From Lentibacillus cibarius (GTDB taxonomy: Bacteria; Bacillota; Bacilli; Bacillales; Amphibacillaceae): DNA of 64,000 nucleotides. The position numbers and the translations under genes were made by a program. The notes beneath the pieces were generated by a model. That model ran no database searches and was not told the origin of the DNA. It saw only the letters and a program-made list of their open reading frames with translations. The stretch lies in NCBI RefSeq assembly GCF_005887555.1, contig NZ_VCIA01000001.1, positions 1,984,001 through 2,048,000 of the forward strand, written 5' to 3'. This document shows positions 6,280 to 16,727 of this stretch, in pieces. Numbering within the stretch: position 1 is the stretch's first letter; every line of letters begins with the position of its first letter.

Positions 6280-8733
6280 ATGATAAATTCTGTTCCAGAG
6301 CTCAAACCTGCCGCACGCGATGTGCATGATCGTTTCCTGGACAAGTTCCGTATAAAAATATCATCGGCACTAAAGACATTGCTGTTTGAAAAGGGTTGGC
6401 TGTTATATCTTGTCGGCTTTTTACTAGGAAGGGCAGTTATATTGTCCGTTGTTTCTCCTTTTGCTATCGCATTTTTAGCGACCATATGGTTTGTCCAGCG
6501 GGAGCGTTCCGCTAAAGTGATGCTCTTTGCTTTGTGTGGTGCCTTAAGCTATTCACTGATCCATGGCGCATTTATTACCTTAGCTATGTTTGTATTTCTT
6601 TTTATGGCAGGTCTTGTAAAACACACCCAAAAACAGCAAGTGCTGCTGCCGTTTATTGTATTCATTTCAACAGCGGCGCCAAGAGTGTTTCTTTACTCCA
6701 TTGGTGATCAGTTATCATCCTATGAATGGATGTTGCTCTCGGTGGAGGGAGTCCTAGGAACTGTCCTAGTATTAATCTTTATGCAGAGCATTCCATTATT
6801 ATCACCACAACGTTATAAACCTGCGTTAAAAAATGAGGAGATTGTTTGCATGATTATCCTCATTGCATCGATACTGACCGGCACTATCGGTTGGGAAATA
6901 TATGATGCATCCATAGAACAGATTTTTTCACGTTATTTTGTATTGCTGCTTGCATTTGTTGGTGGAGCGGCAATTGGCTCAACTGTCGGAGTTGTCGCAG
7001 GTCTCATCTTGTCGCTGGCAGATGTAGCTAATCTTTATCAGATGAGTTTGCTTGCCTTTTCCGGGTTGCTTGGCGGACTGCTGAAAGAAGGAAAAAAGCC
7101 GGGGGTAAGTGCGGGACTCTTAGTCGGGACGTTTCTAGTTGCCATTTACGCGGACGTGGCTGCCGTGGTGCCTTCCTTAATGGAGACGTTAATGGCTATC
7201 ATCCTATTTATTTTGACCCCGGCTAGCTTGATTAAGAAACTGTCTCGGTATATTCCTGGAACAGAGGAATACACGAATGAACAGGAGCAATATTTACAGA
7301 AGGTCCGCAATGTAACAGCAAAACGTGTGGAACAATTCTCCAATGTATTTGATGCACTGTCCAAAAGCTTCTCGGCAGCAGAGGACATAAAAGAAGATGA
7401 TGTGGATGACAGACAAGAAACGGATTACTTTTTGAGCCAAGTAGCTGAAAAGACATGCCAGTCCTGTTTCATGAAAGAACGTTGTTGGCAGCAACAGTTC
7501 GACAAGACGTATTCATTAATGGAATATATGAAAAATGATCTTGCCGATGGAAGAGAACCTAATCGCAAATTGGTGCACAACTTTGAAAACCATTGTGTGA
7601 AATCCAAAAAAGTTGTTGACGCGATGAAGGAAGAGATTTCTTTTTATGAGGCGAATAAGCAGTTGAAAAAGCAAGTTACAGAAAGCAAACAGTTTGTTGC
7701 CGATCAACTACGGGGCGTGTCAGATGTGATGGATGATTTTGCTAATGAGATTCTAAAGGAACGGAAACATCATGAAAAACAGGAAATGCAGATTATGAAT
7801 GCATTGCAGAATATGGGCATTGAAGTAGAAAAGCTTGATATTTATGGACTCGACAAGGGTAACATCGACATCGAAATGACGTTGTCTTTTTACGATTATC
7901 ATGGCGAAGGGTCCAAACTTATTGCCCCGGTTCTGTCAGATATTCTAAATGAGATGATCATCGTTAAAAAAGAAGAGGTTTCTCCGTTTCCAAATGGCTA
8001 TTGTCAATTGGCGTTTGGTTCGGCTAAGGAATACGTGGTGGAAACCGGGATTGCTAATGCGGCGAAAGGAGGCGGCCTTGTCTCAGGGGACAGTTACCGA
8101 ACGATTGAACTTGGAGAAGGAAAGCATGCCTTAGCAATTAGCGACGGCATGGGTAACGGCCAGCGAGCAAATGAAGAGAGTGAAGAGACACTCCGGCTTC
8201 TTCAGCAGATTCTACAGACGGGCATTCCTGAAAAAGTAGCTATCAAATCGATTAATTCTATTTTATCACTTCGCACCCGGGACGAGATGTATGCAACGCT
8301 GGATCTTGCCGTTGTCAATTTGCATAATGCATTTGTCAGGTTTCTGAAAATCGGTTCTACACCAAGTTTTATTAAACGTGGTGACGAAATTATCAAGGTA
8401 GAAGCAAGCAACTTACCAATGGGGATTATTCAGGAGTTTGATGTAGATATTGTCGGTGAACAACTTAAGTCAGAGGATATTCTGATCATGATGAGTGACG
8501 GTATCTTTGATGGTCCAAAACATATCGAAAATACGGAAGTGTGGCTGAAACGAAAAATCCGTGAAATAAAAACAGATGACGCGCAAGAAATTGCTGATTT
8601 ATTGCTTGAAGAAGTTGTAAGGACAAGGTCGGGCGCCATTGAGGATGATATGACAGTCGTTGTTGCCAAGGTACAGAAAAATGCACCACAATGGACGTCT
8701 ATCCCTATTTACTCTGACGAAAAGGCACAGTAA
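6280..8733 (+). CDS. spoIIE: SpoIIE, stage II sporulation serine phosphatase
   Basis: Membrane-bound PP2C phosphatase that dephosphorylates SpoIIAA at the asymmetric septum to free sigma-F, and also interacts with FtsZ. The N-terminus is cytoplasmic, followed by about ten membrane segments (residues about 38-320), a central regulatory region with Cys pairs (CQSCFMKERC), and the C-terminal phosphatase. Metal-binding motifs SGDSYR (D near 604), ISDGMGNG and MMSDGIFDG are intact. GAAGGAG lies 9 nt before ATG 6280. An in-frame ATG at 6253 falls inside the -10 box and is rejected. Length is 817 aa, normal for the family. Confidence 0.97.
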   Translation: MINSVPELKPAARDVHDRFLDKFRIKISSALKTLLFEKGWLLYLVGFLLGRAVILSVVSPFAIAFLATIWFVQRERSAKVMLFALCGALSYSLIHGAFITLAMFVFLFMAGLVKHTQKQQVLLPFIVFISTAAPRVFLYSIGDQLSSYEWMLLSVEGVLGTVLVLIFMQSIPLLSPQRYKPALKNEEIVCMIILIASILTGTIGWEIYDASIEQIFSRYFVLLLAFVGGAAIGSTVGVVAGLILSLADVANLYQMSLLAFSGLLGGLLKEGKKPGVSAGLLVGTFLVAIYADVAAVVPSLMETLMAIILFILTPASLIKKLSRYIPGTEEYTNEQEQYLQKVRNVTAKRVEQFSNVFDALSKSFSAAEDIKEDDVDDRQETDYFLSQVAEKTCQSCFMKERCWQQQFDKTYSLMEYMKNDLADGREPNRKLVHNFENHCVKSKKVVDAMKEEISFYEANKQLKKQVTESKQFVADQLRGVSDVMDDFANEILKERKHHEKQEMQIMNALQNMGIEVEKLDIYGLDKGNIDIEMTLSFYDYHGEGSKLIAPVLSDILNEMIIVKKEEVSPFPNGYCQLAFGSAKEYVVETGIANAAKGGGLVSGDSYRTIELGEGKHALAISDGMGNGQRANEESEETLRLLQQILQTGIPEKVAIKSINSILSLRTRDEMYATLDLAVVNLHNAFVRFLKIGSTPSFIKRGDEIIKVEASNLPMGIIQEFDVDIVGEQLKSEDILIMMSDGIFDGPKHIENTEVWLKRKIREIKTDDAQEIADLLLEEVVRTRSGAIEDDMTVVVAKVQKNAPQWTSIPIYSDEKAQ

Positions 8734-8749
8734 CCATCGATGGTCGAGG

Positions 8750-8796
8750 CAGTCCGATGTGTCCGCAAATGGCGGTTTTCATCGGGCTGTTTTTTA
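8750..8796 (+). terminator. spoIIE terminator
   Basis: CAGTCCGATG (8750-8759) pairs with CATCGGGCTG (8780-8789), allowing one G-T pair, and is followed by seven T. Confidence 0.82.
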
Positions 8797-8810
8797 ATAG
8801 CAGGCCACAT

Positions 8811-8840
8811 GTATATTGTTCCCTGTTTGTGTCGATGATG
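8811..8840 (+). promoter_or_regulatory. Possible sigma-F promoter for yabS-yabT
   Basis: GTATA (8811-8815), 15 nt, then GTCGATGATG (8831-8840). This is a good -35 and a partial match to the sigma-F -10 (GGNNANAHTR). Forespore expression of yabT in B. subtilis supports it. Confidence 0.4.
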
Positions 8841-8869
8841 ATAGTGGATTCAACAGGGAGGTATGCTAG

Positions 8870-9610
8870 GTGAAAAAGGGAACATTGAAACAAATCTTGC
8901 TGATTACCGATGGCTGTTCCAATAAAGGGGAAGATCCTTCCGTTACAGCAGCATTGGCCCAGCAGCAGGGTATCGCTGTCAATGTAATTGGTATTCTCGA
9001 TGATGATCAGACAGAAGAACCTGAGGGATTGCAGGAAGTAGAAGATATTGCAAACTCTGGCGGCGGTCTTAGTCAGATTGTTTACAAGCAGGCCTTATCC
9101 CAAACGGTTCAGATGGTAACGAAGCAGGCGATGACCCAGACCATTCAAGGATTTGTCAATCAGGAATTGAAGCAGATTCTCGGTCCGGAAAAGGATCTGG
9201 AAGAGATTGAGCCTGATAAACGTGGGGAGATTATGGAAGTTGTGGAAGACATGGGTGAAACGTGCGATTTGGAGGTTCTTATATTGGTCGATACAAGTGC
9301 CAGCATGCATGATAAACTTCCAACAGTCAAAGAAGCGCTGGTTGACTTGTCGATTAGTCTGAATGCCCGGATTGGCCGCAATCGTTTCTGTATTTATCAT
9401 TTTCCAGGGAGACGCAAGGAAATGGAGAAAGTGTTGGACTGGTCTCCGAAACTTGATTCTATCTCCAGCGTTTTCCCAAAACTGTCCAGTGGTGGTATAA
9501 CGCCAACGGGTCCAGCAATACGAGAAGCAATGTACCAATTTGGCAAGAAGGGCTTATTAAGGAGCTTGAGGGATGAAGATGAACCAGGCATGGAAGAAGC
9601 AGGGCATTAA
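8870..9610 (+). CDS. yabS: YabS, VWA-domain protein
   Basis: Protein of 246 aa with von Willebrand A-like features. It starts QILLITDGCSNKGEDPS, a VWA-type strand and metal site, and carries a clear MIDAS-like DTSASMHDKLPTVKEAL motif in the middle. The fold order looks permuted or duplicated, as in B. subtilis YabS, whose function is unknown. GTG 8870 is preceded by AGGGAGG at 8 nt. It overlaps yabT by 38 nt, so the two are translated together. A role with the YabT kinase in the forespore is inference from co-transcription only. Confidence 0.85.
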   Translation: MKKGTLKQILLITDGCSNKGEDPSVTAALAQQQGIAVNVIGILDDDQTEEPEGLQEVEDIANSGGGLSQIVYKQALSQTVQMVTKQAMTQTIQGFVNQELKQILGPEKDLEEIEPDKRGEIMEVVEDMGETCDLEVLILVDTSASMHDKLPTVKEALVDLSISLNARIGRNRFCIYHFPGRRKEMEKVLDWSPKLDSISSVFPKLSSGGITPTGPAIREAMYQFGKKGLLRSLRDEDEPGMEEAGH

Positions 9611-10508
9611 TATACGACCAGGGACAGTCATAACCGGCAAGTGGCACCAGAAGCGGTATGTCATAAAAAAGAGACTCGGCAGGGGTGCAGTCGGTACTGT
9701 CTATCTCTGTGAACAAAACGGCAGCTATGTAGCGTTGAAGATTAGTGACAGTGCTGCATCTATGACCGTGGAAGTGAATGTGCTCAAATCGCTAGAGAAG
9801 GTTCAAGGCAATCGTCTTGGACCTTCTTTACTGGATGTAGATGATTGGGAGGTTTCCTCTAATCATAAGTATACCTTTTATGTCATGGAATATCTCGACG
9901 GAGAGTCATTAGGCAGCTTTATTAAACGCCGCGGTCATGAATGGGCAGGTGTTTTAATGCTGCAGCTACTAGATGATTTGGAAAACCTGCATCAATCCGG
10001 GTGGGTATTTGGCGATTTCAAACCGGAAAACCTTATTGTAGTTTCTTCTCCACCAAGAGTTCGCTGGATTGACGTTGGGGGTACGACGCAAATAGGTAGG
10101 GCAATCAAGGAGTACACTGAATTCTATGATAGGGGCTATTGGGGAATGGGATCAAGACGTGCGGAACCAAGCTATGATCTTTTTGCACTGGTGATGGTAT
10201 TTTTAACTGTCTGCTACCCGACTCGTTTTGAGAAAGGGTCCAATCCGAAAGCAACCCTATTTAAAAAATTGCAAGACGCAAAAGAGCTGCGTATCTACCG
10301 AAATTGTCTTAAAAAGGCTTTGCTCGGGCAGTATCAGTCAAGCGCTCAGATGAAAAAAGAGCTAATGCGTGTTATAACTGCAATGGATGGTCAGCGTCAA
10401 ACGTTAAACAAGCCTACCGCTTCCGTTAAAGGTGCACCGCTAGCGGAGGGAAGTGGCATTCTGCTGCTTGCGTTGTTTTATTATTTATCCTCCTTGTTAT
10501 TGCCATAG
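9573..10508 (+). CDS. yabT: YabT, forespore Ser/Thr protein kinase
   Basis: Hanks-type protein kinase, 311 aa, with a C-terminal membrane anchor (last 18 residues, GILLLALFYYLSSLLLP). In B. subtilis YabT is a DNA-binding, sigma-F-expressed kinase that phosphorylates RecA and other targets during spore development. Visible motifs are the glycine loop LGRGAVGTVYL (about residues 35-45), ALK lysine (about 56), catalytic loop FGDFKPENL replacing the usual HRDLKPEN, and DVGG replacing DFG. The start ATG 9573 is 8 nt after AAGGAG inside yabS. The altered HRD (FGD) and DFG are also seen in YabT relatives, so activity is likely retained. Confidence 0.9.
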   Translation: MKMNQAWKKQGINIRPGTVITGKWHQKRYVIKKRLGRGAVGTVYLCEQNGSYVALKISDSAASMTVEVNVLKSLEKVQGNRLGPSLLDVDDWEVSSNHKYTFYVMEYLDGESLGSFIKRRGHEWAGVLMLQLLDDLENLHQSGWVFGDFKPENLIVVSSPPRVRWIDVGGTTQIGRAIKEYTEFYDRGYWGMGSRRAEPSYDLFALVMVFLTVCYPTRFEKGSNPKATLFKKLQDAKELRIYRNCLKKALLGQYQSSAQMKKELMRVITAMDGQRQTLNKPTASVKGAPLAEGSGILLLALFYYLSSLLLP

Positions 10509-10529
10509 AAAAGCATATAACCTAACGAT

Positions 10530-10557
10530 TTGTCAGATTATCGAATTGTGATAGGAT
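10530..10557 (+). promoter_or_regulatory. Possible sigma-A promoter for tilS-hpt
   Basis: TTGTCA (10530-10535), 16 nt, TAGGAT (10552-10557), about 85 nt before the tilS start. Confidence 0.5.
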
Positions 10558-10642
10558 AAGACAAATAGGAGCGTTATTAGAAAACAAATCAGTAAACTTC
10601 CATGTAGCGGGTCTACTGGGAGCTGATAGGGGATGGAAAGCG

Positions 10643-12028
10643 ATGGATTCAAGCGTTCGTGCATTCATTGAAAAAAACCAATTGCTGAAAAAAGGTTCGA
10701 CTGTATTAGTCGGTGTTTCCGGCGGTCCGGATTCGATGGCACTGCTTCACTTTCTCCAACGATTTAGCAATGTGTGGAATATCCGAGTTATTGCTGCAAC
10801 CGCCGATCACCAGCTGCGAGGTAACGAATCACGTGAGGATGTTGCCTATGTTAGAAGGGTCTGCCATGCTTGGGGGATTGAATTGACAGAAGACACTTTA
10901 GATGTAACCGCCTATAAGGAAATGGAAAACTTGGGAACACAGGTTGCTTCCCGACACCTCCGTTATGCATTTTTTGAGAAAGAGATGGATAGATTCCAGG
11001 CAGACTATCTGGCACTAGGCCATCATGGCGATGATCAGGCAGAGACGATGCTCATGGGTCTTGCGCATTCGGCAAATGTAACGTCTTTAAAAGGGATACC
11101 CATGCAGCGTGCGTTCGCCAAGGGTCACATCGTCCGGCCGTTGCTATGTGTGACAAAAGAAGAAATCGAGCGCTATTGCCAAGAATGGTCCATCATACCA
11201 AGACGTGACCCCTCCAATTGTGAAAATACATACACACGCAATTATTATCGTAACCTTGTTCTTCCGCTATTAAAAGAAAAGAACAGTAATTTACACAGGA
11301 CAATACAACATCTTAGTGAATCCATTCAAGATGATGAGGCATTTCTGACGACTAAGGCGGAGCAGATGTTCAAAGAAATTGTTGTCGTCAGTGAGGGAGA
11401 AAAGTCGGTTTCTTTTTCCGTTTCTGCCTTTTATAACTACCCTCGTTCTTTACAAAGACGTTTTATTCATCTAATATTAAATTATCTGTATGAAGATTAT
11501 CCGAAGAAACTATCATACGTCCACGAGGAACAACTTTTTGCGATGATGAAAGAGAGTAGTGGGAACATAAAGCTCCATTTTCCGCAAAAGCTGAAGGTGG
11601 AACGTAATTATGAAACGATGCTATTTCACTTTCGGGATGAGCACGTATTAACGTACGATTTTTTGTTGGATGTGCCGGGGGAAGTAGAGCTTCCAAACGG
11701 ATGGCGCGTTACTGCAAACTACACGAATTGCCCTGAAACAGAAGGCAAAAAAGTATATACTTGCTATAGGGCATCGGTCGCATTGCCTTTACATATACGA
11801 ACACGCCAGGCTGGAGATCGGATGCGCTGGAACGGGTTGAATGGAAGTAAAAAAATAAAGGATATATTCATTGACGCTAAAGTTCCATTAAATGAAAGGG
11901 ATACATGGCCGGTTGTAACTGATAATAATGGTAATGTATTATGGCTGGCCGGTTTAAAAAAGGGGTTGCCTCCAGAGCAAACGGAAGACGGTCCATTCAT
12001 CCAACTAAGTTATGAGAGAAAACAATAG
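10643..12028 (+). CDS. tilS: TilS, tRNA(Ile)-lysidine synthetase
   Basis: Converts C34 of tRNA-Ile(CAU) to lysidine so that it reads AUA; essential in B. subtilis. The ATP-binding PP-loop SGGPDS is at residues 26-31, with the conserved [14 protein letters not shown] segment and the [14 protein letters not shown] motif further on. The C-terminal tRNA-binding domain ends near LSYERKQ. Length is 461 aa, standard for Bacillus. hpt starts 10 nt downstream, as in B. subtilis, where TilS and HprT also act together on ftsH expression. Confidence 0.95.
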   Translation: MDSSVRAFIEKNQLLKKGSTVLVGVSGGPDSMALLHFLQRFSNVWNIRVIAATADHQLRGNESREDVAYVRRVCHAWGIELTEDTLDVTAYKEMENLGTQVASRHLRYAFFEKEMDRFQADYLALGHHGDDQAETMLMGLAHSANVTSLKGIPMQRAFAKGHIVRPLLCVTKEEIERYCQEWSIIPRRDPSNCENTYTRNYYRNLVLPLLKEKNSNLHRTIQHLSESIQDDEAFLTTKAEQMFKEIVVVSEGEKSVSFSVSAFYNYPRSLQRRFIHLILNYLYEDYPKKLSYVHEEQLFAMMKESSGNIKLHFPQKLKVERNYETMLFHFRDEHVLTYDFLLDVPGEVELPNGWRVTANYTNCPETEGKKVYTCYRASVALPLHIRTRQAGDRMRWNGLNGSKKIKDIFIDAKVPLNERDTWPVVTDNNGNVLWLAGLKKGLPPEQTEDGPFIQLSYERKQ

Positions 12029-12038
12029 GAGGGGCATC

Positions 12039-12581
12039 ATGCATAACGATATTGAAAAGGTTTTGATTACGGAAGAAGAAATTACCGCTAAATGTGCGGA
12101 ATTGGGGGAGCAGCTGACAAAAGAATACGAAGGGAAATTTCCCTTGGCAATTGGTGTGCTTAAAGGTGCCCTGCCATTTATGTCCGATGTATTGCGGTAT
12201 ATCCATACATATCTTGAAATGGACTTTATGGATGTATCGAGTTATGACGGCCAAATGCGTTCATCCGGTGAAGTGAAAATTATTAAAGATCTGGATACGA
12301 AGGTAGAAGGCCGTGACTTGCTTATTATTGAGGATATCATTGACAGTGGTCTTACATTGAGTTATCTGGTGGATTTATTTAAGTATCGGAAGGCTAATTC
12401 CATAAAAATTGTCACACTGCTTGATAAACCCTCCAGGCGCACATCTTATATTAAAGCCGACTTGGCTGGGTTTAAGGTCCCCAATGAATTTGTTGTTGGG
12501 TACGGGCTCGACTATCAGGAGAGGTATCGTAACTTGCCTTATATAGGTGTTTTAAAACCGGAAATCTACGGTGGTAAATAA
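12039..12581 (+). CDS. hpt: Hypoxanthine phosphoribosyltransferase
   Basis: Purine salvage enzyme converting hypoxanthine (and guanine) plus PRPP to IMP/GMP. The PRPP-binding loop is [11 protein letters not shown] (about residues 99-109), the flexible-loop region is MDVSSYDG, and the C-terminus [18 protein letters not shown] is typical of Firmicute HprT. ATG 12039 has AGGAGGGG 4 nt upstream. An in-frame ATG at 12012 lies inside tilS and would add a non-conserved extension, so it is rejected. Length is 180 aa, normal. It is probably co-transcribed with tilS. Confidence 0.95.
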   Translation: MHNDIEKVLITEEEITAKCAELGEQLTKEYEGKFPLAIGVLKGALPFMSDVLRYIHTYLEMDFMDVSSYDGQMRSSGEVKIIKDLDTKVEGRDLLIIEDIIDSGLTLSYLVDLFKYRKANSIKIVTLLDKPSRRTSYIKADLAGFKVPNEFVVGYGLDYQERYRNLPYIGVLKPEIYGGK

Positions 12582-12738
12582 ATGGTGATTCAACTGGACA
12601 ACATTGCATAAAATCCTTATATAAATGGGAAAACAGGAATAATTAAATAAATGAAACATACAAGTGAAATTAGTTGTACCAATTCTTTTCCGTATGATAG
12701 TATTGGTTGTAGTTTTCCCGCTTTGGAGGAGGTAAGGA

Positions 12739-14744
12739 ATGAACCGGATATTTCGTAATGTCATCTTTTACTTATTAATATTCTTAGTCGTCATTGGCGT
12801 CATAGGAGTATTTAAAGGACCGAATGAACAACGAGAACAATTTAACGTACAGGAATTCATGAATGCACTAAATAATGGTGAAATCGTTGAAATGACGATG
12901 CAGCCATCAAATGGAATCATGCGTATTACCGGTAATACCGGTGACAATGATGCGTTTATTGCGCAAGTTCCGGATAACCCGGAGATTATTGCAAATATTA
13001 CAGAAACAGCCGCAGAGCAAAGCACGCTAAATGTGAATGAAGAGGAACAACCAAGTGGATGGGTAACCTTTTTAACAACGATTATTCCGTTTCTTATATT
13101 GGGTCTGTTTTTCTTCTTCATCCTTAGTCAGGCACAAGGCGGCGGTGGCGGCCGCGTCATGAACTTTGGCAAAAGCAAAGCCAAAATGGTAAGTGATGAT
13201 AAGAAAAAAGTTCGCTTTAAGGATGTAGCCGGTGCGGACGAAGAGAAGCAAGAACTTGTTGAAGTTGTTGACTTTTTGAAAGATCCCCGCAAATTCTCAA
13301 GCGTTGGTGCCCGCATTCCGAAAGGGGTATTACTCGTAGGCCCTCCTGGAACGGGTAAAACATTGCTTGCGCGTGCAGTTGCAGGGGAAGCTGGAACACC
13401 TTTCTTTTCCATCAGTGGTTCAGACTTTGTGGAAATGTTTGTTGGTGTCGGTGCATCCCGTGTACGTGACTTGTTTGAAAACGCGAAGAAAAATGCACCA
13501 TGTATCGTATTTATTGATGAAATTGACGCAGTTGGGCGTCAGCGCGGTGCTGGTCTTGGTGGTGGCCATGATGAGCGTGAGCAGACACTGAACCAGTTAC
13601 TTGTTGAAATGGACGGCTTCGGTGTGAATGAAGGTATCATCATTATCGCTGCAACTAACCGTCCGGACATTCTTGACCCGGCCCTTTTAAGACCAGGACG
13701 TTTTGACCGTCAAATCACCGTTAACCGTCCTGACGTGAAAGGCCGTGAAGAAGTATTAGCGGTACATGCGAAAGAAAAACCGTTGGATGACACAGTTGAA
13801 CTTAGGACAGTCGCGATGCGAACACCCGGATTCTCAGGTGCCGACTTGGAGAACTTGCTGAATGAAGCAGCACTTGTTGCAGCACGTTTCGATAAGGAAA
13901 AAATTGATATGGACGATATTGATGAGGCAATTGATCGGGTTATTGTTGGACCTGCCAAGAAAAGCAAGGTTATTTCGAAAAAAGAACGCGATATTGTTGC
14001 CCACCATGAAAGCGGACATACGATTATTGGCATGGTACTTGATAATGCCGATGAAGTCCATAAAGTAACGATTATCCCGCGCGGTCAGGCAGGCGGCTAT
14101 GCCGTTATGCTACCGAAAGAAGATCGATCCTTCATAACGAAACCGGAGTTATTTGATAAAGTCACCGGCTTGTTAGGTGGACGTGTAGCTGAAGAAATCA
14201 TGTTCGGTGAAGTAAGCACAGGAGCCCATAATGACTTTCAGCAGGCAACCAACATTGTACGCAAAATGATTACCGAATACGGTATGAGTGATAAGATTGG
14301 CCGTTGCAGTTTACAAGCGGTGGCGGGCAAGTGTTCCTTGGCCGTGATATCCAGAACGAACAGAATTACAGTGATACAATTGCCTATGAAATTGATCAAG
14401 AAATGCAAAGCTTTATTAATTACTGCTATGACCGTGCTAAATCCATTCTTACAGAGCATAAAGATAAGCTAGAACTGATGGCACAGACATTACTGGAAGT
14501 GGAAACACTGGACAAACGACAGATTAAATCATTGTTAAAAGATGGTGTTTTGCCGGAGCCTGTAAAGGACGACGAGAAAAACTCGGATGTCAAAGTAAAT
14601 ATCCATTCCAAAGATGATGATGAGCCGAAACCGGAATCTTATGAGGAAGCAAAAAAGAAAGAAGAAGATAAATTTCAAGAAAAGCATAATGACAATGATG
14701 AAAATGTTGACTCCTCATCTGAATCCGACGAGAAAAAAGAATAA
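12739..14744 (+). pseudogene. ftsH: FtsH membrane AAA+ zinc protease, reading frame broken by 1-nt deletion
   Basis: ATP-dependent membrane protease. Two N-terminal membrane segments (about residues 5-25 and 110-130), Walker A GPPGTGKT (about 201-208), Walker [10 protein letters not shown], the arginine-rich [19 protein letters not shown] region, and the zinc motif HESGH (423-427) are all in the first frame. After the Gly codon at 14299-14301 the frame shifts. Reading on without correction gives 577 aa with 56 foreign residues. Restoring one C (GGCCG to GGCCCG) continues into the expected [14 protein letters not shown] and the normal acidic C-terminus, about 668 aa in all. The catalytic core is upstream of the break. 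This may be a sequencing error; see findings. Confidence 0.93.
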
Positions 14745-14751
14745 ACAACTA

Positions 14752-14788
14752 ACAGCCTCTCATAATTATGGGAGGCTGTGTTATTTTT
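14752..14788 (+). terminator. ftsH terminator
   Basis: ACAGCCTCTCAT (14752-14763) pairs with ATGGGAGGCTGT (14768-14779), followed by TTATTTTT. Confidence 0.85.
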
Positions 14789-14825
14789 CAAAGGCCCCTC
14801 CCTCCCCCTAGGAAAGCCTGTTCAT

Positions 14826-14886
14826 CGGCATGCTAAATTCATCACGTCCTGTGACAACGCCTGCACTAGCAGCTCCTGTGCGTCGA
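14826..14886 (-). repeat. Dispersed AGGA tandem-hairpin element, copy E (inverted)
   Basis: On the minus strand it reads GACGCACAGGAGCTGCTAG, then a spacer like that of copy A, then GTCACAGGACGTGAT and TTTAGCATGC. The two AGGA motifs (complement of 14873-14877 and 14846-14850) are 27 nt apart. Stem arms of the second motif differ from copies A and B at two paired positions that still pair. It is the only copy on the minus strand, between ftsH and coaX. Confidence 0.7.
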
Positions 14887-14928
14887 AATGCCGGATTCAT
14901 TCAACTAACAACCAGTGATAGATAAAAA

Positions 14929-14958
14929 TTGCAACTGATTGCAGCTTCACTTTATGAT
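14929..14958 (+). promoter_or_regulatory. Sigma-A promoter for coaX
   Basis: TTGCAA (14929-14934), 18 nt, TATGAT (14953-14958), 58 nt before the coaX start. Confidence 0.6.
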
Positions 14959-15015
14959 ATAGTAAAAAGATAGAAAAAGGTTTGAACAACTTCTTAAAGG
15001 AAGGTTTGGTCATAA

Positions 15016-15792
15016 ATGCTTTTTGTGCTTGATGCAGGAAATACAAACACAGTAATAGGTGTGTTTGATGGAGATACATTGATTCATGAATGGCGCATTA
15101 AAACCGATCGGCATAAAACAGAGGATGAGTTTGCGATGCTGATAAAATCATTGTTGGCGTATGAGCAGATCGCACTGTCGGATATTAGTGGGGTTGCCAT
15201 ATCATCTGTTGTACCACCTATCATGTTTGCATTGGAAAAAATGTGTGCAAAATACTTTAACTTAGAACCAATTATTATTGGAAAAGAAACAGCCCATACG
15301 CAGTTGAAAATGACCTATCCCAATCCGGAAGAAATCGGTGCTGACCGCATCGTTAATGCTGTAAGTGCGATTGACGAATACGGGGCGCCGCTGGTCATCA
15401 TTGACTTTGGCACTGCCACGACGTATTGCTGTATTAACAGTGATGCGGCATATCAAGGCGGTCTAATTGCCCCGGGTATCCAAATATCATTGGAGGCACT
15501 GTACCAGAAGGCATCGAAGCTTCCGAAAATAGAGATTCAAGCACCGGAGAAAGTTATAGGAAGCTCAACGGTTGAAGCAATGGAATCTGGCTTATTTTAT
15601 GGGTATGTTGCACAGGTAGACGGTATCGTGAACCGGATGAAACAGGAAATGAAAACAAATCCAACAGTAATTGCAACAGGCGGACTCGCGCCGTTAATTG
15701 CTGATCAGTCGGAAACGATTGATTACGCGGACAAGCATTTGACACTAAAAGGCTTACGAAAATTGTATTCCATCAATCATCATCAGGAGTGA
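15016..15792 (+). CDS. coaX: Type III pantothenate kinase
   Basis: First step of coenzyme A synthesis, phosphorylating pantothenate. It belongs to the ASKHA fold: the N-terminal phosphate loop [14 protein letters not shown], the GADRIVNA segment and the DFGTATTY motif (about residues 130-137) are all present, with a C-terminal ATGGLA. Length is 258 aa, normal for CoaX. AAGGAAGG precedes the ATG. It probably starts an operon with hslO and yacD, as in B. subtilis. Confidence 0.95.
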   Translation: MLFVLDAGNTNTVIGVFDGDTLIHEWRIKTDRHKTEDEFAMLIKSLLAYEQIALSDISGVAISSVVPPIMFALEKMCAKYFNLEPIIIGKETAHTQLKMTYPNPEEIGADRIVNAVSAIDEYGAPLVIIDFGTATTYCCINSDAAYQGGLIAPGIQISLEALYQKASKLPKIEIQAPEKVIGSSTVEAMESGLFYGYVAQVDGIVNRMKQEMKTNPTVIATGGLAPLIADQSETIDYADKHLTLKGLRKLYSINHHQE

Positions 15793-15830
15793 ACTGGAAG
15801 TAACATACCATTAAAGGAGATGAATGCATC

Positions 15831-16709
15831 ATGAAGGATTATTTAGTGAAGTCAACGGTGTATGATGGCTCGATTCGTGCGTATGCCATTAACTCGACAA
15901 ATACGGTAAAGGAAGCACAAATTAGGCAGGATACGTGGGCGACTGCATCAGCAGCTCTCGGGCGCACGATTACTATTAGCGCAATGATGGGTGCGATGAT
16001 GAAAGATGACGACTCACTCACTGTCAAAGTGGAAGGAAATGGCCCTATCGGTGCAATCATCGCCGACAGTGATGCAACTGGTGATGTACGCGGATATGTG
16101 ATGAACCCACATGTGGACTTTGAATTGAATGCACAGGGAAAACTGGATGTGGCACGTGCTGTTGGGGAAGGTAACATCAGTGTTGTAAAGGATCTTGGTC
16201 TTAAGGACTATTTCACCGGTAATGTGCCAATTGTTTCTGGTGAAATTGGAGAGGATTTCACTTACTACTTTGCTAACTCGGAGCAAATCCCTTCTGCAGT
16301 TGGTGCTGGTGTACTAGTCAATCCCGATCATACCATCCTTGCTTCTGGTGGCTTTGTTGTCCAAGTGATGCCTGGTGCTGATAATGAGATCATTCAGCGG
16401 GTCGAGGAAAGAATCGGGGCACTTCCCCCTATCTCCCAGTTAATCAGAGAAGGAGCTTCACCGGAACAAATTCTTGAACGACTTTTTAAGAAGGATGATG
16501 TAAAAATTCAAGGCCGCTTGCCAGTGCGGTTTCAGTGTAAGTGTTCAAGAGAGCGGCTGCAACGGGCGTTAATCGGATTAGGTAAAGAAGAAATCCAGAG
16601 CATGATTGATGAAGACCACGGTGCCGAGGCAACCTGTCATTTTTGTAATGAAGTTTATCAGTTTACGGAAGAGGAATTAGAAGAACTGAAGCAGTCAGCC
16701 CAAGCGTAA
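15831..16709 (+). CDS. hslO: Hsp33 redox-regulated chaperone
   Basis: Cytosolic holdase activated by oxidation of a C-terminal zinc centre. The four zinc cysteines are visible as CKC ([10 protein letters not shown], about residue 235) and CHFC ([10 protein letters not shown], about 268). The N-terminal part carries the conserved [20 protein letters not shown] region. Length is 292 aa, as usual. An AAAGGAG lies upstream of ATG 15831, 38 nt after coaX; yacD follows 18 nt later. Confidence 0.95.
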   Translation: MKDYLVKSTVYDGSIRAYAINSTNTVKEAQIRQDTWATASAALGRTITISAMMGAMMKDDDSLTVKVEGNGPIGAIIADSDATGDVRGYVMNPHVDFELNAQGKLDVARAVGEGNISVVKDLGLKDYFTGNVPIVSGEIGEDFTYYFANSEQIPSAVGAGVLVNPDHTILASGGFVVQVMPGADNEIIQRVEERIGALPPISQLIREGASPEQILERLFKKDDVKIQGRLPVRFQCKCSRERLQRALIGLGKEEIQSMIDEDHGAEATCHFCNEVYQFTEEELEELKQSAQA

Positions 16710-16727
16710 AGCGGAAAGGAGTTGCCC

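Noticed and set aside
8811..8840. Sigma-A promoter for yabS
   Set aside because: No acceptable TTGACA/TATAAT pair; the sigma-F-like match is better, though only moderate.
14299..14310. Programmed frameshifting in ftsH
   Set aside because: No slippery heptamer, stimulatory stem or nearby stop is apparent, and FtsH is not known for it; simple 1-nt loss fits better.
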